From positions 62,001 through 126,000 of the forward strand of contig NZ_JASCIS010000019.1 in assembly GCF_029968015.1 (NCBI RefSeq): DNA of 64,000 bases, given 5' to 3'. Source of the stretch: Streptomyces luteolus (GTDB taxonomy: Bacteria > Actinomycetota > Actinomycetes > Streptomycetales > Streptomycetaceae). The stretch's first letter is position 1. Each line of letters begins with the position of its first letter. Both the position numbers and the translations under genes were made by a program. Shown here one piece after another: positions 26,605 to 35,798 of the stretch. The notes below the pieces were generated by a model that was not told the DNA's origin, made no database searches, and saw only the letters and a program-made list of their open reading frames with translations.

Positions 26605-28050
26605 TTACAGCTCCAGGCCGGTCAGGACCAGGACCCGCTCGTACGTGTAGTCCGCCATGGCGTGCGCGACGCCCTCGCGGCCGACGCCGGACTGCTTGAC
26701 GCCGCCATACGGCATCTGGTCGGCGCGGTAGGACGGCACGTCGCCGACGATCACTCCGCCCACCTCCAGGGCGCGGTGGGCGCGGAAGGCGCGCTGCACG
26801 TCGTGCGTGAACACGCCCGCCTGCAGGCCGTACTTGGAGTCGTTGACGGCGTCGAACGCGGCCTGCTCGCCGTCCACCTTCGTCACGGTGAGGACCGGGC
26901 CGAAGACCTCCTCGCAGGCGACGGTGGTGTCGGCGGGCACATCGGCGAGCACGGTCGGCGCGTACGAGGCGCCCTCGCGCTTGCCGCCTGCCAGGAGCCG
27001 CGCGCCCGCGGCGACGGCCTCGTCCACCCAGGACTCGACGCGCTTGGCGGCGTTCTCGTCCACCAGCGGGCCGACCTCGGTGGCCGGGTCCGACGGGTCA
27101 CCGGTGACCTGCGCGTCGACGGCGGCGACGATACGGGGCAGCAGCCGGTCGTAGACGGAGGCGTCGGCGATCACGCGCTGCACGGAGATGCAGGACTGGC
27201 CGCCCTGGTAGTTCGAGAAGGTCGCGATGCGGCTCGCGGCCCAGTCGAGGTCGGCGTCGGAGGAGAAGTCGTCGAGGATGACGGCCGCGCCGTTGCCGCC
27301 CAGTTCGAGGGTGATGTGCTTGCGCGGCACCGAGTCCATGATCGCGTAGCCGACCTTCTCGGAGCCCGTGAAGGAGATGACGGGAAGGCGCTCGTCCTGG
27401 ACCAGGGCGGGCATCTTCTCGTTGGCGACCGGAAGCACCGACCAGGAGCCCTCGGGCAGGTCCGTCTCGGCGAGCAGCTCACCGAGGATCAGGCCGGAGA
27501 GCGGGGTGGACGGGGCGGGCTTGAGGATGATCGGGGCGCCGGCGGCGATGGCCGGGGCGACCTTGTGGGCGCACAGGTTCAGCGGGAAGTTGAACGGCGC
27601 GATGCCGAGGACCACGCCGCGCGGGAAGCGGCGCGTCAGGGCGAGCCGGCCCTGACCGCCCGCGTCGGTGTCCAGGCGCTGGGCGTCGCCGCCGTTGAAG
27701 CGACGGGCCTCCTCGGCCGCGAAGCGGAACACGGACACGGCCCGGCCGACCTCGCCGCGGGCCCACTTGATCGGCTTGCCGTTCTCGGCGGAGATCAGCT
27801 GGGCGATCTCCTCGGTGCGCTCGGCCAGGCGCTTGGTGACGTGGTCGAGCGCGGCGGCCCGGACGTGGGCGGGGGTCGCGGAGAGCGCCTCGCGCGAGGC
27901 GTACGCGGCGGCGACGGCCTCCTCGACCTGGGCGTCGGTCGGGACGCTCACGCGGCCGACGGTGCGGCCGTCCCAGGGCGAGGTGACGTCGAAGGTGGTG
28001 TCGCCGGTGGCCTGGCGGCCGGCGAGCCAGAAGGCAGTGGTGTCGGTCAT
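26605..28050 (-). CDS. NAD(P)-dependent aldehyde dehydrogenase
   Basis: A 481-residue member of the ALDH superfamily. The cofactor region is VLGIAPFNFPLNLCAHKVAPA, the general-base Glu is in ITLELGGNGA and the nucleophile Cys in QGGQSCISVQRV. The pattern GGNGA with GGQSC resembles the glyceraldehyde-3-phosphate / succinate-semialdehyde type groups, so it could act on succinic semialdehyde from GabT, encoded 5 kb away. That assignment is inference. Adjacent on the same strand is a PucR-type regulator gene, with a repeat region between them. Confidence 0.9.
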   Translation of the reverse strand: MTDTTAFWLAGRQATGDTTFDVTSPWDGRTVGRVSVPTDAQVEEAVAAAYASREALSATPAHVRAAALDHVTKRLAERTEEIAQLISAENGKPIKWARGEVGRAVSVFRFAAEEARRFNGGDAQRLDTDAGGQGRLALTRRFPRGVVLGIAPFNFPLNLCAHKVAPAIAAGAPIILKPAPSTPLSGLILGELLAETDLPEGSWSVLPVANEKMPALVQDERLPVISFTGSEKVGYAIMDSVPRKHITLELGGNGAAVILDDFSSDADLDWAASRIATFSNYQGGQSCISVQRVIADASVYDRLLPRIVAAVDAQVTGDPSDPATEVGPLVDENAAKRVESWVDEAVAAGARLLAGGKREGASYAPTVLADVPADTTVACEEVFGPVLTVTKVDGEQAAFDAVNDSKYGLQAGVFTHDVQRAFRAHRALEVGGVIVGDVPSYRADQMPYGGVKQSGVGREGVAHAMADYTYERVLVLTGLEL

Positions 28051-28198
28051 GGTGCCCGGCCCTTCCGCGGTGGGTGCTGTCTGGGGTTCGCCCCAACGGT
28101 AGGTCCGCCCGCCCGGAGCGCCTCTTGTACGGGGTGGAGGGGTTGGGGTGGGCGGGATGCCGGAATGGTGGGGTGGGGGTGCGCGTGGGTTTTTCCCC

Positions 28199-28437
28199 TA
28201 CCCGCCCCTTCCCGAAAGTCCTGCGGACGGCTTCGGGGGCCAGCCCCCGGACCCCCGCTCCTCAAACGCCGGAGGGGCTGGATTTGGCGGGGCTGGATTT
28301 AGCCCCGGCAGGGGCTGCTTTTAGGGGCGCGGGGAACTGCGCGACCAGCCACGACGGCGCGGCAGACGAACGACGGGCGGGAAATCGAGCCCCTCCGGCG
28401 ATTGAGGAGCCGGGGGCCGGGGGCGGAGCCCGGTGGG
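28199..28437. repeat. Composite intergenic repeat region (elements A and C)
   Basis: The 388-bp gap between the aldehyde dehydrogenase and PucR genes holds no gene. It contains an element A copy (cccgccccttcccgaaagtc at 28201-28220 to about 28280), a fragment of element C (ggggcgcggggaactgcgcg at 28323-28342, then accagccacgacggcgc) and an inverted part of element A (cccctccggcgattgaggag at 28390-28409, gggggcggagcccgg). This looks like repeated insertion or recombination of repeat units at one site. The remaining 28051-28198 shows no clear feature apart from the promoter region of the aldehyde dehydrogenase. Confidence 0.75.
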
Positions 28438-28438
28438 G

Positions 28439-30049
28439 TCAGGTGGTCGACGTCGACGTGGCCTTGAGGGCCAGCCACAGCTCCATCCGCGCATCCGGAT
28501 CATCCAGTGAGCGCCCCAGAATCTCCTCCACCCGCCGCATCCGGTAACGCAACGTGTGCCGGTGGACGCCGAGATCCGCCGCCGCCGCGTCCCACTGCCC
28601 GTGCCGCGAGAGCCAGGCCCGCAGGGACGCGACCAGGTCGCCGCGGCCTGTCGCGTCGTGCTCGCGCAGCGCCCGCAGCATCCCGTCGGCGAAGGCCCGT
28701 ACCGCGTCGTCGGCGAGCAGCGGCAGGACCGAGCCCGCGGCCAGCTCCTCGTGCTCGACCAGGGTGCGGCCGCGGCGCCGGGCGACGGAGAGCGCCTGTT
28801 CGGCCTGCTTGTACGCGGTGGCGGCGGCGATGGGTCCGGCGGGGGCGGACAGGCCGACGACCAACTGCTCGCCGTCGGCGGCCTGTTGCTCGCGGCCCTC
28901 GGCGCGGGCGGCGTCGGTGACGGCGGCCAGTTGCAGGCAGGCGGTGGCCGCGGCGCCGCCGTCGGCGAAGAGCAGCACGAGCCGGTCGCCGCCGTCGGGG
29001 ACGACGAGGACAGCCTCGCCCGCGCGGGCGGCCGCGGCCTCGACCACATCGGCGAGGTCGGCCAGCGGGTCGTGCCCGGCGACCGCGGGGGCGCCGCCAC
29101 CGCGCGGGGCCGGGGCGGTCTCGGCGATCAGGAGCCGGAACGGGGCGTCGAGCAGCCCGCCGTACAGCTCGCCCGCGACCGTGCGGGCGTGGTCGGGCTC
29201 CCCGGCGAGCAGCATGCGCAGGACGGCGGCGCCCAGGCGCTGTTCGGCGGCGTGCAGAGAGCGGGAGCGCTCCGTGGTGAGGGTGAGCAGCGCGATCGCG
29301 GAGTGCACCGCGTACCGCTCGGTCGTGCCGAGCGCCGCCGCGGTGCCGACGGCGAGCGCGGTGCGGGGGCGGCGGCCCGCCCCCAGGGAGTGCAGTTCGA
29401 CGCGGTCGTCGGCGCCGCCGACGACGGCGCTCGCGGGGGCCGGGCGGTCGCGCAGGCGCTCCACCTCGGAGGTGATCCGGGCGGCGCGGCGCGCGGCCCA
29501 CTCGGGTGCCGTGGCGACGACGGAGCCGGAGGCGTCGTAGAGCGCGGCCCAGCCGTCGACCTGGGAGGCGAGTGCGGTGAGGACGCCCTCGGGGCCGCCG
29601 CTGAGCGCCTGCCGGGTGAGCTCGCGCTGCGCGGCGAAGCCGTCGGTGACGGAGCGGTACTGTTCGGCGGCGATGGCCGCCGAGACCTCCTTGGTGATGG
29701 CCAGGAACGGGGTGCGGCGCGGCACTTCGAGCAGCGGCAGGTTCTCGGCCCTGGCGGCCTCGACGAGGGCCTCGGGGATCTCGTCGTAGTGCACGCCGAC
29801 CGCGAAGCCGAGGCCGATGACACCCGCGCCGACGAGCCGCTGGACGTAGCGGCGCATGGCCTGCGGGTCCTCGGCGTCCAGCTTGAGGGCGGTGATCAGC
29901 AGGAGCTCGCCGCCCTCCATGTAGGGCACGGGGTCGGTGAGTTCGCTGGCGTGCGCCCAGCGGACGGGGGTGTCGAGATGGTCCTCGCCGGCGCGCACGG
30001 TGAGCTTGAGCTTGGAGTGCTGGACGAGCGAGGCGAGCGTGGGCGGCAT
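28439..30049 (-). CDS. PucR family transcriptional regulator
   Basis: A 536-residue regulator. The N-terminal PucR domain (LTVRAGEDHLDTPVRWAHASELTDP, PYMEGGELLLITALKL) usually senses a metabolite. The middle is a GGDEF-like / CdaR-type region. The C-terminus has the helix-turn-helix WDAAAADLGVHRHTLRYRMRRVEEILGR. The family controls purine, polyamine and GABA catabolism in several bacteria. Its position between an aldehyde dehydrogenase and gabT makes it a candidate regulator of GABA use, which is inference. The upstream 182 bp, to the stop of the next gene, must hold its promoter. Confidence 0.92.
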   Translation of the reverse strand: MPPTLASLVQHSKLKLTVRAGEDHLDTPVRWAHASELTDPVPYMEGGELLLITALKLDAEDPQAMRRYVQRLVGAGVIGLGFAVGVHYDEIPEALVEAARAENLPLLEVPRRTPFLAITKEVSAAIAAEQYRSVTDGFAAQRELTRQALSGGPEGVLTALASQVDGWAALYDASGSVVATAPEWAARRAARITSEVERLRDRPAPASAVVGGADDRVELHSLGAGRRPRTALAVGTAAALGTTERYAVHSAIALLTLTTERSRSLHAAEQRLGAAVLRMLLAGEPDHARTVAGELYGGLLDAPFRLLIAETAPAPRGGGAPAVAGHDPLADLADVVEAAAARAGEAVLVVPDGGDRLVLLFADGGAAATACLQLAAVTDAARAEGREQQAADGEQLVVGLSAPAGPIAAATAYKQAEQALSVARRRGRTLVEHEELAAGSVLPLLADDAVRAFADGMLRALREHDATGRGDLVASLRAWLSRHGQWDAAAADLGVHRHTLRYRMRRVEEILGRSLDDPDARMELWLALKATSTSTT

Positions 30050-30231
30050 GGGACCTTCACGGCTTCCGGTCGGTAAGGCTCAGTAAGGCACCGCTCGGGA
30101 TCGAACGGGATCATTTGGCCGCTCCGTATGAACGGCTCGTATCAATTCTGCCTCACCGTATGGAAGGCCCGTGGTGATTTGGTGAGCGGCCTTGCCTGTG
30201 GCGTTACGGAGTACTAGCACGCCCGGGTCGG

Positions 30232-32604
30232 TCAGCCTCGCAGGTCCACGAGGAGCGGCGGGGCAGGCTCACCACGGACCGAGGTCAGGGACAGGACGGC
30301 GTGGCCGGGCGGGACGGCGTGGGCGAGGTCGGAGGCGGACCAGCGTTCGCGTTCGACCTCGCGGACGGTGACGGCGTCCGTCGTGACGGCCTTGCCGGTG
30401 ACGAGCCTGCGCAGGGAGTGCAGGGCCCGGGTCATCGGCTGGTCCGCGTAGACCGTGTGCTGGGCGACCTCCCTGGTCTCCACCCGTTCGGTGCCCCAGG
30501 ACTCGGCGAACCAGCGGCCGTCCCAGGTGGTCACCCCGGAGAACGCCATCCGGCAGCCGACCGCCGCGTACAGCGGACCCTGGAGCGGCTCGGGGATCTC
30601 GCCGACCGTCCGCAGCCCGAGGACGACGCCCGCCTTGGCGGTGCGCAGCCGCTGGACCGTGCGGACCGTGCCGGCGGTGAGGGTGCGCGCGGCGTCGTCG
30701 AGGACCAGGCAGGCGAAGTGCGGGCGGTCGGGCCTGGTCCGTACGGCCTGGCCGAACTGGGCGAGCAGCAGCCTGGCCAGGAGCCGTGCGGCCTCCTCGT
30801 GGCCGTGCTCCGGCAGGTCGACGCGGACGCGCAGCGGGTGGTGGGCGACGGCGCGCAGCGAGAACACCCGCCCGGCGGCCTCCCCGTCGACGGCCCCACC
30901 GTCGAACGCCCCGGCGAACACGGGCCGGTCGAGCAGCGCGAGCCGGTCGGCCAGGGCGGGGCACGGGTCGCCGGGGGTGCCCGACTGGCGTACCCGGGCG
31001 TCGAGTTCACGGCGCATCGCCTCGTGGTCCGGCGCCGCGTCGAGCCCCGCCCTGAGATCGGCCAGCGCGCACGGCTCCCCTTCGAGGAGGGCACGCAGCA
31101 CGCGTACGGAGGGGAAGCGGCCGTGCGCGGCACGGTGGGGGCCGAGCAGCTGGGCGAGCGCGGTGGCGGCCCGCCGGGTGTCGACGGAATCGAGGTCGCC
31201 GACCAGCCCCTCGGCGAGGAACGCGGCGGCCTCGTCCGGGTCCGCGCAGTCGGCGTACAGGTCGAGGCCGTGCGTGGACGCCGGGTCGCCGGGCCTGATC
31301 ACGACGTCGTACGCGTCGTCGGGGCCGAGTCCGCTGCCCGCCGCGCAGACGGCCACGACCGAGACGCGGCCGGTGAGCGCCTGGAGCGCCAGCGCCTCGG
31401 TGACCGGCCGCATCAGGCGGGCCGTCTTGCCCGCGCCGGACGGGCCGACGGCGAGCAGCGAGGTGCCGAGCACCCCGGGTTCGAGGGCGGCGTGGACACC
31501 GCGGAAGGCGTACGGATTGCGCTGGTCCTCGGCGAAGCGGCCGATCCTGACCTGGTCGGCGAGCAGATCGTGGATGGCGCTGCGGGCGGGCAGGTCGCGG
31601 CTGCCGGACGGGTGCGCCCAGGCGGCGGCGCCGTGCCGGGCGACGGTGTCCGCGAACGCGGCCCGCGCGCCGGGATCGCTGCCTGCCGTGTCCCAGGCGC
31701 GGGTGATGCGGGCGCAGTCGACGTCGTTCATCCGGCCGCGGAGGAGTTCGGCGGCGAGCAGGTCGGCGGCCTTCTCGTGCCCGGCGGCGCGCAGCTGCGG
31801 CCAGTGAGCCGGGGCGGGGGCGGGGGCGGAGGTGGGGCGCGGCGGGGGCGGTGCGGCCGGTGACTTCCGCAGGGCGTGCCGCCAGCCGCCGATGCGGGCG
31901 AAGGGCCAGAGCACGGCGAGCGTGATCAGGGCGTACACGGCGTAGGCGACCACCGGGGTGGACGTGAACACGGAGCGGCCCGCGATCAGGGCGACCAGGG
32001 AGAGGACGGGCGTGACGACGGGCACGGGTTCCAGGCCGAGACCGAAGACGCCCGGCCAGACGAGGGCGAGGCTCCCCACGGCCGCCACGACGGCGATCAG
32101 GGCGCGCGAGGGCTGCGGCCGGCCCCGCACGAAGTACCGGACGGCCTCGCCCCACGTGCTGAGCCGGACGACCGCGTAGACGAGAAGGCCGAACACGACC
32201 CCGCCGTAGACGATCAGCGCGTGCTGCCCCTGCCACCCCTGCGGAGAAACCGTCCCCTCGTACCACCACTCCGCCGGGGTGAACACCTTCACCGGCATCC
32301 ACAGGTAGGGAAAGCTGCCGTTCTGCAGCAGCGACCAGAGCACCAGGCCGAGCACCGTGGGGATCACCATGCCCCGGACGAGGCGCCGCTTGAGCTCACT
32401 GTCGTCCTGCTCGGGCCCGCGTGGCCGGTACCCGAACCGCCAGACCCCCGGCTCCGCCCGGGGCCGGGGCGTGGCGAGCCACTCGGCGACCGGGGACTGG
32501 CCGGCACCGGGCGGCCGACGGGGCATCGGTGGAGCGGCGGGCGGGTGCACCGGCGCAGGCGGCTGCTTTCCGTCGTGTGCCTCGTACGTGCCCTCGCGGT
32601 CCAT
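30232..32604 (-). CDS. Membrane P-loop ATPase, VirD4/TraG-like, unknown role
   Basis: A 790-residue protein. A Pro-rich cytoplasmic leader is followed by about five hydrophobic helices (residues 80-245, such as VIPTVLGLVLWSLL and ALIAVVAAVGSLALVWP). Then comes an ATPase with Walker A LLAVGPSGAGKTARLM (about 383-398) and a Walker-B-like strand HFACLVLDDAARTL. The layout, N-terminal membrane anchor plus motor ATPase, resembles coupling proteins of DNA or protein transfer systems, but no partner genes lie nearby. Start at ATG 32604 with a G-rich ribosome site. It is divergent from gabT. Confidence 0.75.
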   Translation of the reverse strand: MDREGTYEAHDGKQPPAPVHPPAAPPMPRRPPGAGQSPVAEWLATPRPRAEPGVWRFGYRPRGPEQDDSELKRRLVRGMVIPTVLGLVLWSLLQNGSFPYLWMPVKVFTPAEWWYEGTVSPQGWQGQHALIVYGGVVFGLLVYAVVRLSTWGEAVRYFVRGRPQPSRALIAVVAAVGSLALVWPGVFGLGLEPVPVVTPVLSLVALIAGRSVFTSTPVVAYAVYALITLAVLWPFARIGGWRHALRKSPAAPPPPRPTSAPAPAPAHWPQLRAAGHEKAADLLAAELLRGRMNDVDCARITRAWDTAGSDPGARAAFADTVARHGAAAWAHPSGSRDLPARSAIHDLLADQVRIGRFAEDQRNPYAFRGVHAALEPGVLGTSLLAVGPSGAGKTARLMRPVTEALALQALTGRVSVVAVCAAGSGLGPDDAYDVVIRPGDPASTHGLDLYADCADPDEAAAFLAEGLVGDLDSVDTRRAATALAQLLGPHRAAHGRFPSVRVLRALLEGEPCALADLRAGLDAAPDHEAMRRELDARVRQSGTPGDPCPALADRLALLDRPVFAGAFDGGAVDGEAAGRVFSLRAVAHHPLRVRVDLPEHGHEEAARLLARLLLAQFGQAVRTRPDRPHFACLVLDDAARTLTAGTVRTVQRLRTAKAGVVLGLRTVGEIPEPLQGPLYAAVGCRMAFSGVTTWDGRWFAESWGTERVETREVAQHTVYADQPMTRALHSLRRLVTGKAVTTDAVTVREVERERWSASDLAHAVPPGHAVLSLTSVRGEPAPPLLVDLRG

Positions 32605-32738
32605 GAACCGTGCCCCCCGCTGCTTCCGCCCTGCCCGATCTGCCAACCCGCCGACCCGCCTGACCTGCCGGTCGGCGGGCGCGTTCCGCGCTCAATCTAG
32701 TGGCAGCGGCGGCCTGTTCGGCGTTCTCCGGCCACCGC

Positions 32739-32803
32739 GCGGGACCGCCGCGCGGGACCGCCGCACGGGACCGCCGCGCGGGACCGCCGCGCGGGACCGC
32801 CGC
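32739..32803 (+). repeat. Five tandem copies of a 13-bp repeat upstream of gabT
   Basis: Five consecutive gcgggaccgccgc units, the third with one change (a for g). They lie in the 353-bp divergent gap between the membrane ATPase gene and gabT, about 155 bp before the gabT start. The rest of the gap carries a possible -10 TAGCCT (32899-32904) for gabT and no further gene. The spacing is too short and the units too few for a CRISPR array. Confidence 0.85.
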
Positions 32804-32957
32804 TGATCGCGTACGCGGCCGGGCGCCATATCCGTCACGGACAACCCCGTCCGCGTACTTCTCCCGAACGGAACATGCCCGCTCCCGGTGACCGCGCCTA
32901 GCCTGCGCAGAAAGAGCAAGCGTCCGCACACCCCCACATTCGCCCCGGGAGCCCCTT

Positions 32958-34292
32958 ATGACCGCCATTCCGCAGGAGCGCCGCCTCGTCACCGCGATCC
33001 CCGGCCCCAAGTCGCAGGAGCTGCAGGCTCGCCGTACGTCCGTGGTCGCCGGTGGCGTGGGCTCCGTGCTTCCGGTGTTCACGGCGCGCGCGGGTGGCGG
33101 CGTCATCGAGGACGTCGACGGCAACCGCCTGATCGACTTCGGCTCCGGCATCGCCGTGACCTCCGTCGGCGCCTCCGCCGAGGCCGTCGTGCGCCGCGCC
33201 TCCGCGCAGCTCGCCGACTTCACCCACACCTGCTTCATGGTGACGCCGTACGAGGGGTACGTCGAGGTCGCCGAGGCCCTCGCCGAGCTGACGCCGGGCG
33301 ACCACGCCAAGAAGTCCGCGCTGTTCAACTCCGGCGCCGAGGCCGTCGAGAACGCCGTGAAGATCGCCCGTGCGCACACCAAGCGCCAGGCCGTCGTCGT
33401 CTTCGACCACGGCTACCACGGCCGCACCAACCTGACCATGGCGCTGACCAGCAAGAACATGCCGTACAAGCACGGCTTCGGCCCGTTCGCGCCCGAGGTC
33501 TACCGCGTGCCCGTGGCGTACGGCTACCGCTGGCCGACCGGCCCGGAGAACTGCGGCCCCGAGGCCGCCGCGCAGGCCATCGACCAGATCACCAAGCAGA
33601 TCGGCGCCGAGAACGTCGCCGCGATCATCATCGAGCCGGTGCTCGGCGAGGGCGGCTTCATCGAGCCGGCCAAGGGCTTCCTGCCCGAGATCGTGAAGTT
33701 CGCAGGCGACAACGGCATCGTCTTCGTCGCGGACGAGATCCAGTCCGGCTTCTGCCGTACCGGCCAGTGGTTCGCCTGTGAGGACGAGGGCATCGTCCCC
33801 GACCTGATCACGACGGCCAAGGGCATCGCCGGCGGCCTTCCGCTCGCCGCCGTCACGGGCCGCGCCGAGATCATGGACTCCGCGCACGCGGGCGGCCTCG
33901 GCGGCACCTACGGCGGCAACCCGGTCGCCTGCGCGGGCGCGCTCGGCTCCATCGAGACGATGAAGGAGCTGGACCTCAACGGCAAGGCCAAGCGCATCGA
34001 GGAGGTCATGAAGGGCCGCCTCGCCGCGATGCAGGAGAAGTTCCAGATCATCGGCGACATCCGTGGCCGCGGCGCCATGATCGCCGTCGAGCTGGTGAAG
34101 GACCAGGGGACCAAGGAGCCGAACCCCGAGGCCGCCGGCGCGCTCGCCAAGGCCTGCCACGCCGAGGGCCTGCTCGTCCTGACCTGCGGCACCTACGGCA
34201 ACGTGCTGCGTTTCCTGCCGCCGCTGGTCATCGGCGAGGACCTGCTGAACGAGGGCCTCGACATCATCGAGCAGGCGTTCGCGCAGATCTGA
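32958..34292 (+). CDS. gabT: 4-aminobutyrate--2-oxoglutarate transaminase
   Basis: GabT moves the amino group of GABA to 2-oxoglutarate and yields succinic semialdehyde. This is a class III PLP aminotransferase of 444 residues. Visible features are FNSGAEAVENAVKIAR, DHGYHGRTNLTMALT, IIIEPVLGEGGF, VFVADEIQSGFCRTGQWFA and the PLP lysine in TTAKGIAGGLPLAAVTGR. Start at ATG 32958 with GGGAG upstream. It would complete the route from putrescine to central metabolism encoded between 36 and 55 kb. Confidence 0.95.
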   Translation: MTAIPQERRLVTAIPGPKSQELQARRTSVVAGGVGSVLPVFTARAGGGVIEDVDGNRLIDFGSGIAVTSVGASAEAVVRRASAQLADFTHTCFMVTPYEGYVEVAEALAELTPGDHAKKSALFNSGAEAVENAVKIARAHTKRQAVVVFDHGYHGRTNLTMALTSKNMPYKHGFGPFAPEVYRVPVAYGYRWPTGPENCGPEAAAQAIDQITKQIGAENVAAIIIEPVLGEGGFIEPAKGFLPEIVKFAGDNGIVFVADEIQSGFCRTGQWFACEDEGIVPDLITTAKGIAGGLPLAAVTGRAEIMDSAHAGGLGGTYGGNPVACAGALGSIETMKELDLNGKAKRIEEVMKGRLAAMQEKFQIIGDIRGRGAMIAVELVKDQGTKEPNPEAAGALAKACHAEGLLVLTCGTYGNVLRFLPPLVIGEDLLNEGLDIIEQAFAQI

Positions 34293-34405
34293 GACCGCCT
34301 GACGCACGGGCCACGGCAGGGGCTGTGAAGAAGGTGTGGGAGGCGGGTGGCGGGATGCCCGGCCACCTGTCGGAGCCACTCCCCTCTGCCGTACGTTCTA
34401 GGCAG

Positions 34406-35266
34406 ATGAGAGAAACACCCCGCTCGCAGGAGACTGCGGGCGACACCGGGTCGGAGCGTCCCCAGCTCCGCCCCGGTCGTGCCCTTGCGCACACCGCCGG
34501 AGGTTCTGACTCCGGAAATCCTCACCGATCGGACAGCCGCCCGCCCCAAACCCCCCGGGGCGTGCGGCACACCGGTCCCCACGGCCGTCCCGGAACCACC
34601 CCCCCTGTTCCGGGGCGGCCGACCCCTTTCCCGCGACTCCTCGCCGTCCTGGCCGTGTTGGGCCTCGGCTTCGCCCTGATCAGTTGGCAGGTCGCCGCGT
34701 ACGGACCGCTGCGCGAGGCCGACGAACGGCTCGGGCGCCTCGTCCGGCACAGCGGGTTCCCGGACGGCGCGGCCGAACTCCTCGCCGATCTCGGCAACTT
34801 GACGGTCGCGCCCGTGGTCCTCGCCGTGGCCGCGCTCTACGCGGCGGTGCGCGCCCGGCGTGCGGCCGAGGCCCGCTGGTGGCTCGGCCCGCTGTGCGCC
34901 GCGCTCGCCCTGGCGGCCGTCCCGCTCCTCGTCGGGCCCCTCAAGGCGCTCTTCGCACGCCCAGGGCCGCCCGGCATGTCCGGCTCGGACTCCGCCGGCT
35001 TCTACCCCTCGGGGCACGCGGCCACCGCGATCGTCGCGTACGGGGCCGCCGCCCTGCTCGTACGACCCTGGCTGCGCTCGCCCCTGCCGCGCCGCGGACT
35101 CGCCGTCGGCTGCGGCCTGTTGGTGGCCGCGTGCGGCTTCGGCCTGGTGCGGCGCGGCTACCACTGGCCGCTCGACGCCGTCGCGAGCTGGCTCCTCGGC
35201 GGCCTGCTCCTCGTCGCCATGACGCTCGCGGGGCGGTGGGGCGCAGGTCCCGCCGAGGAGAATTAG
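34406..35266 (+). CDS. PAP2 superfamily membrane phosphatase
   Basis: A 286-residue integral membrane protein. The three phosphatase motifs are present in order: KALFARPGPPG, YPSGHAATAIVAYG and RRGYHWPLDAVASW (with the catalytic His residues). The last replaces the usual S-R start with R-R. Five or six hydrophobic helices are seen, after a Pro/Arg-rich leader of about 70 residues. The substrate is probably a lipid or undecaprenyl phosphate. ATG 34406 is my choice; an in-frame start at 34325 is possible, and neither has a strong ribosome site. Confidence 0.85.
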   Translation: MRETPRSQETAGDTGSERPQLRPGRALAHTAGGSDSGNPHRSDSRPPQTPRGVRHTGPHGRPGTTPPVPGRPTPFPRLLAVLAVLGLGFALISWQVAAYGPLREADERLGRLVRHSGFPDGAAELLADLGNLTVAPVVLAVAALYAAVRARRAAEARWWLGPLCAALALAAVPLLVGPLKALFARPGPPGMSGSDSAGFYPSGHAATAIVAYGAAALLVRPWLRSPLPRRGLAVGCGLLVAACGFGLVRRGYHWPLDAVASWLLGGLLLVAMTLAGRWGAGPAEEN

Positions 35267-35273
35267 CCGAGCC

Positions 35274-35798
35274 TCACGTCGGCGAGCCGGGTTTGACTTG
35301 CTCCTCAGACTGCAGCCCGGGGATTCCGGCCTTCCCTCCCGAAGCCTGCGCGCCGCTACGCGGCAGTGGCTTGGGGAAGGAATCCATGGCTTCCTTCCCC
35401 ATTGCGCTGCGCCAGAACAGCTTTGGTCTTACCTGCGCTCCACAGGCTGACACCGCCAGTCCGGCGGCCTTTTTCACGTTGCGTGCGGAATTGGCGTCAC
35501 GGTCCAGGTGGGTTCCGCAGGCGGGGCAGGTCCATTCGCGGACGTGGAGGGGTTTGGGCCCGTCCACATGACCGCAGTACGAACATGTCTGACTGGTTGG
35601 CTCGAACCGGCCGATCTTGATCAGGGTGCGTCCGTAACGTTCAGCCTTGTAGACGAGCATGGCCACGAACTGCCCCCACCCCGCATCGTGCACACTCTTC
35701 GCCAGCCTCGTGCGCGCCAGTCCCTTGACTGCCAGGTCCTCCACGGCGATCGCTTGGTTCTCGCGGATCAACCTCGTGGACGGCGAATTGAGCATCAC
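35274..35798 (-). pseudogene. tnpB: TnpB fragment (C-terminal part of IS200/IS605 nuclease)
   Basis: This 174-codon frame matches only the C-terminal part of TnpB. It keeps the RuvC-II segment (IRENQAIAVEDLAVKGLA), the zinc ribbon CSYCGH / CPACGTHLDRD and the RuvC-III Asp (DRDANSARNVKKA). The N-terminal half with RuvC-I is gone. The 3' part contains a near-perfect palindrome, ggggaaggaa (35373-35382) / ttccttcccc (35391-35400), and a small stem around ccgctacgcgg, as expected for the end that yields the guide RNA of such elements. Its GTG overlaps the stop of the upstream gene. Activity is not expected. Confidence 0.85.

Noticed and set aside
32739..32803. CRISPR array
   Set aside because: The units are contiguous 13-bp repeats without spacers and there are no cas genes.
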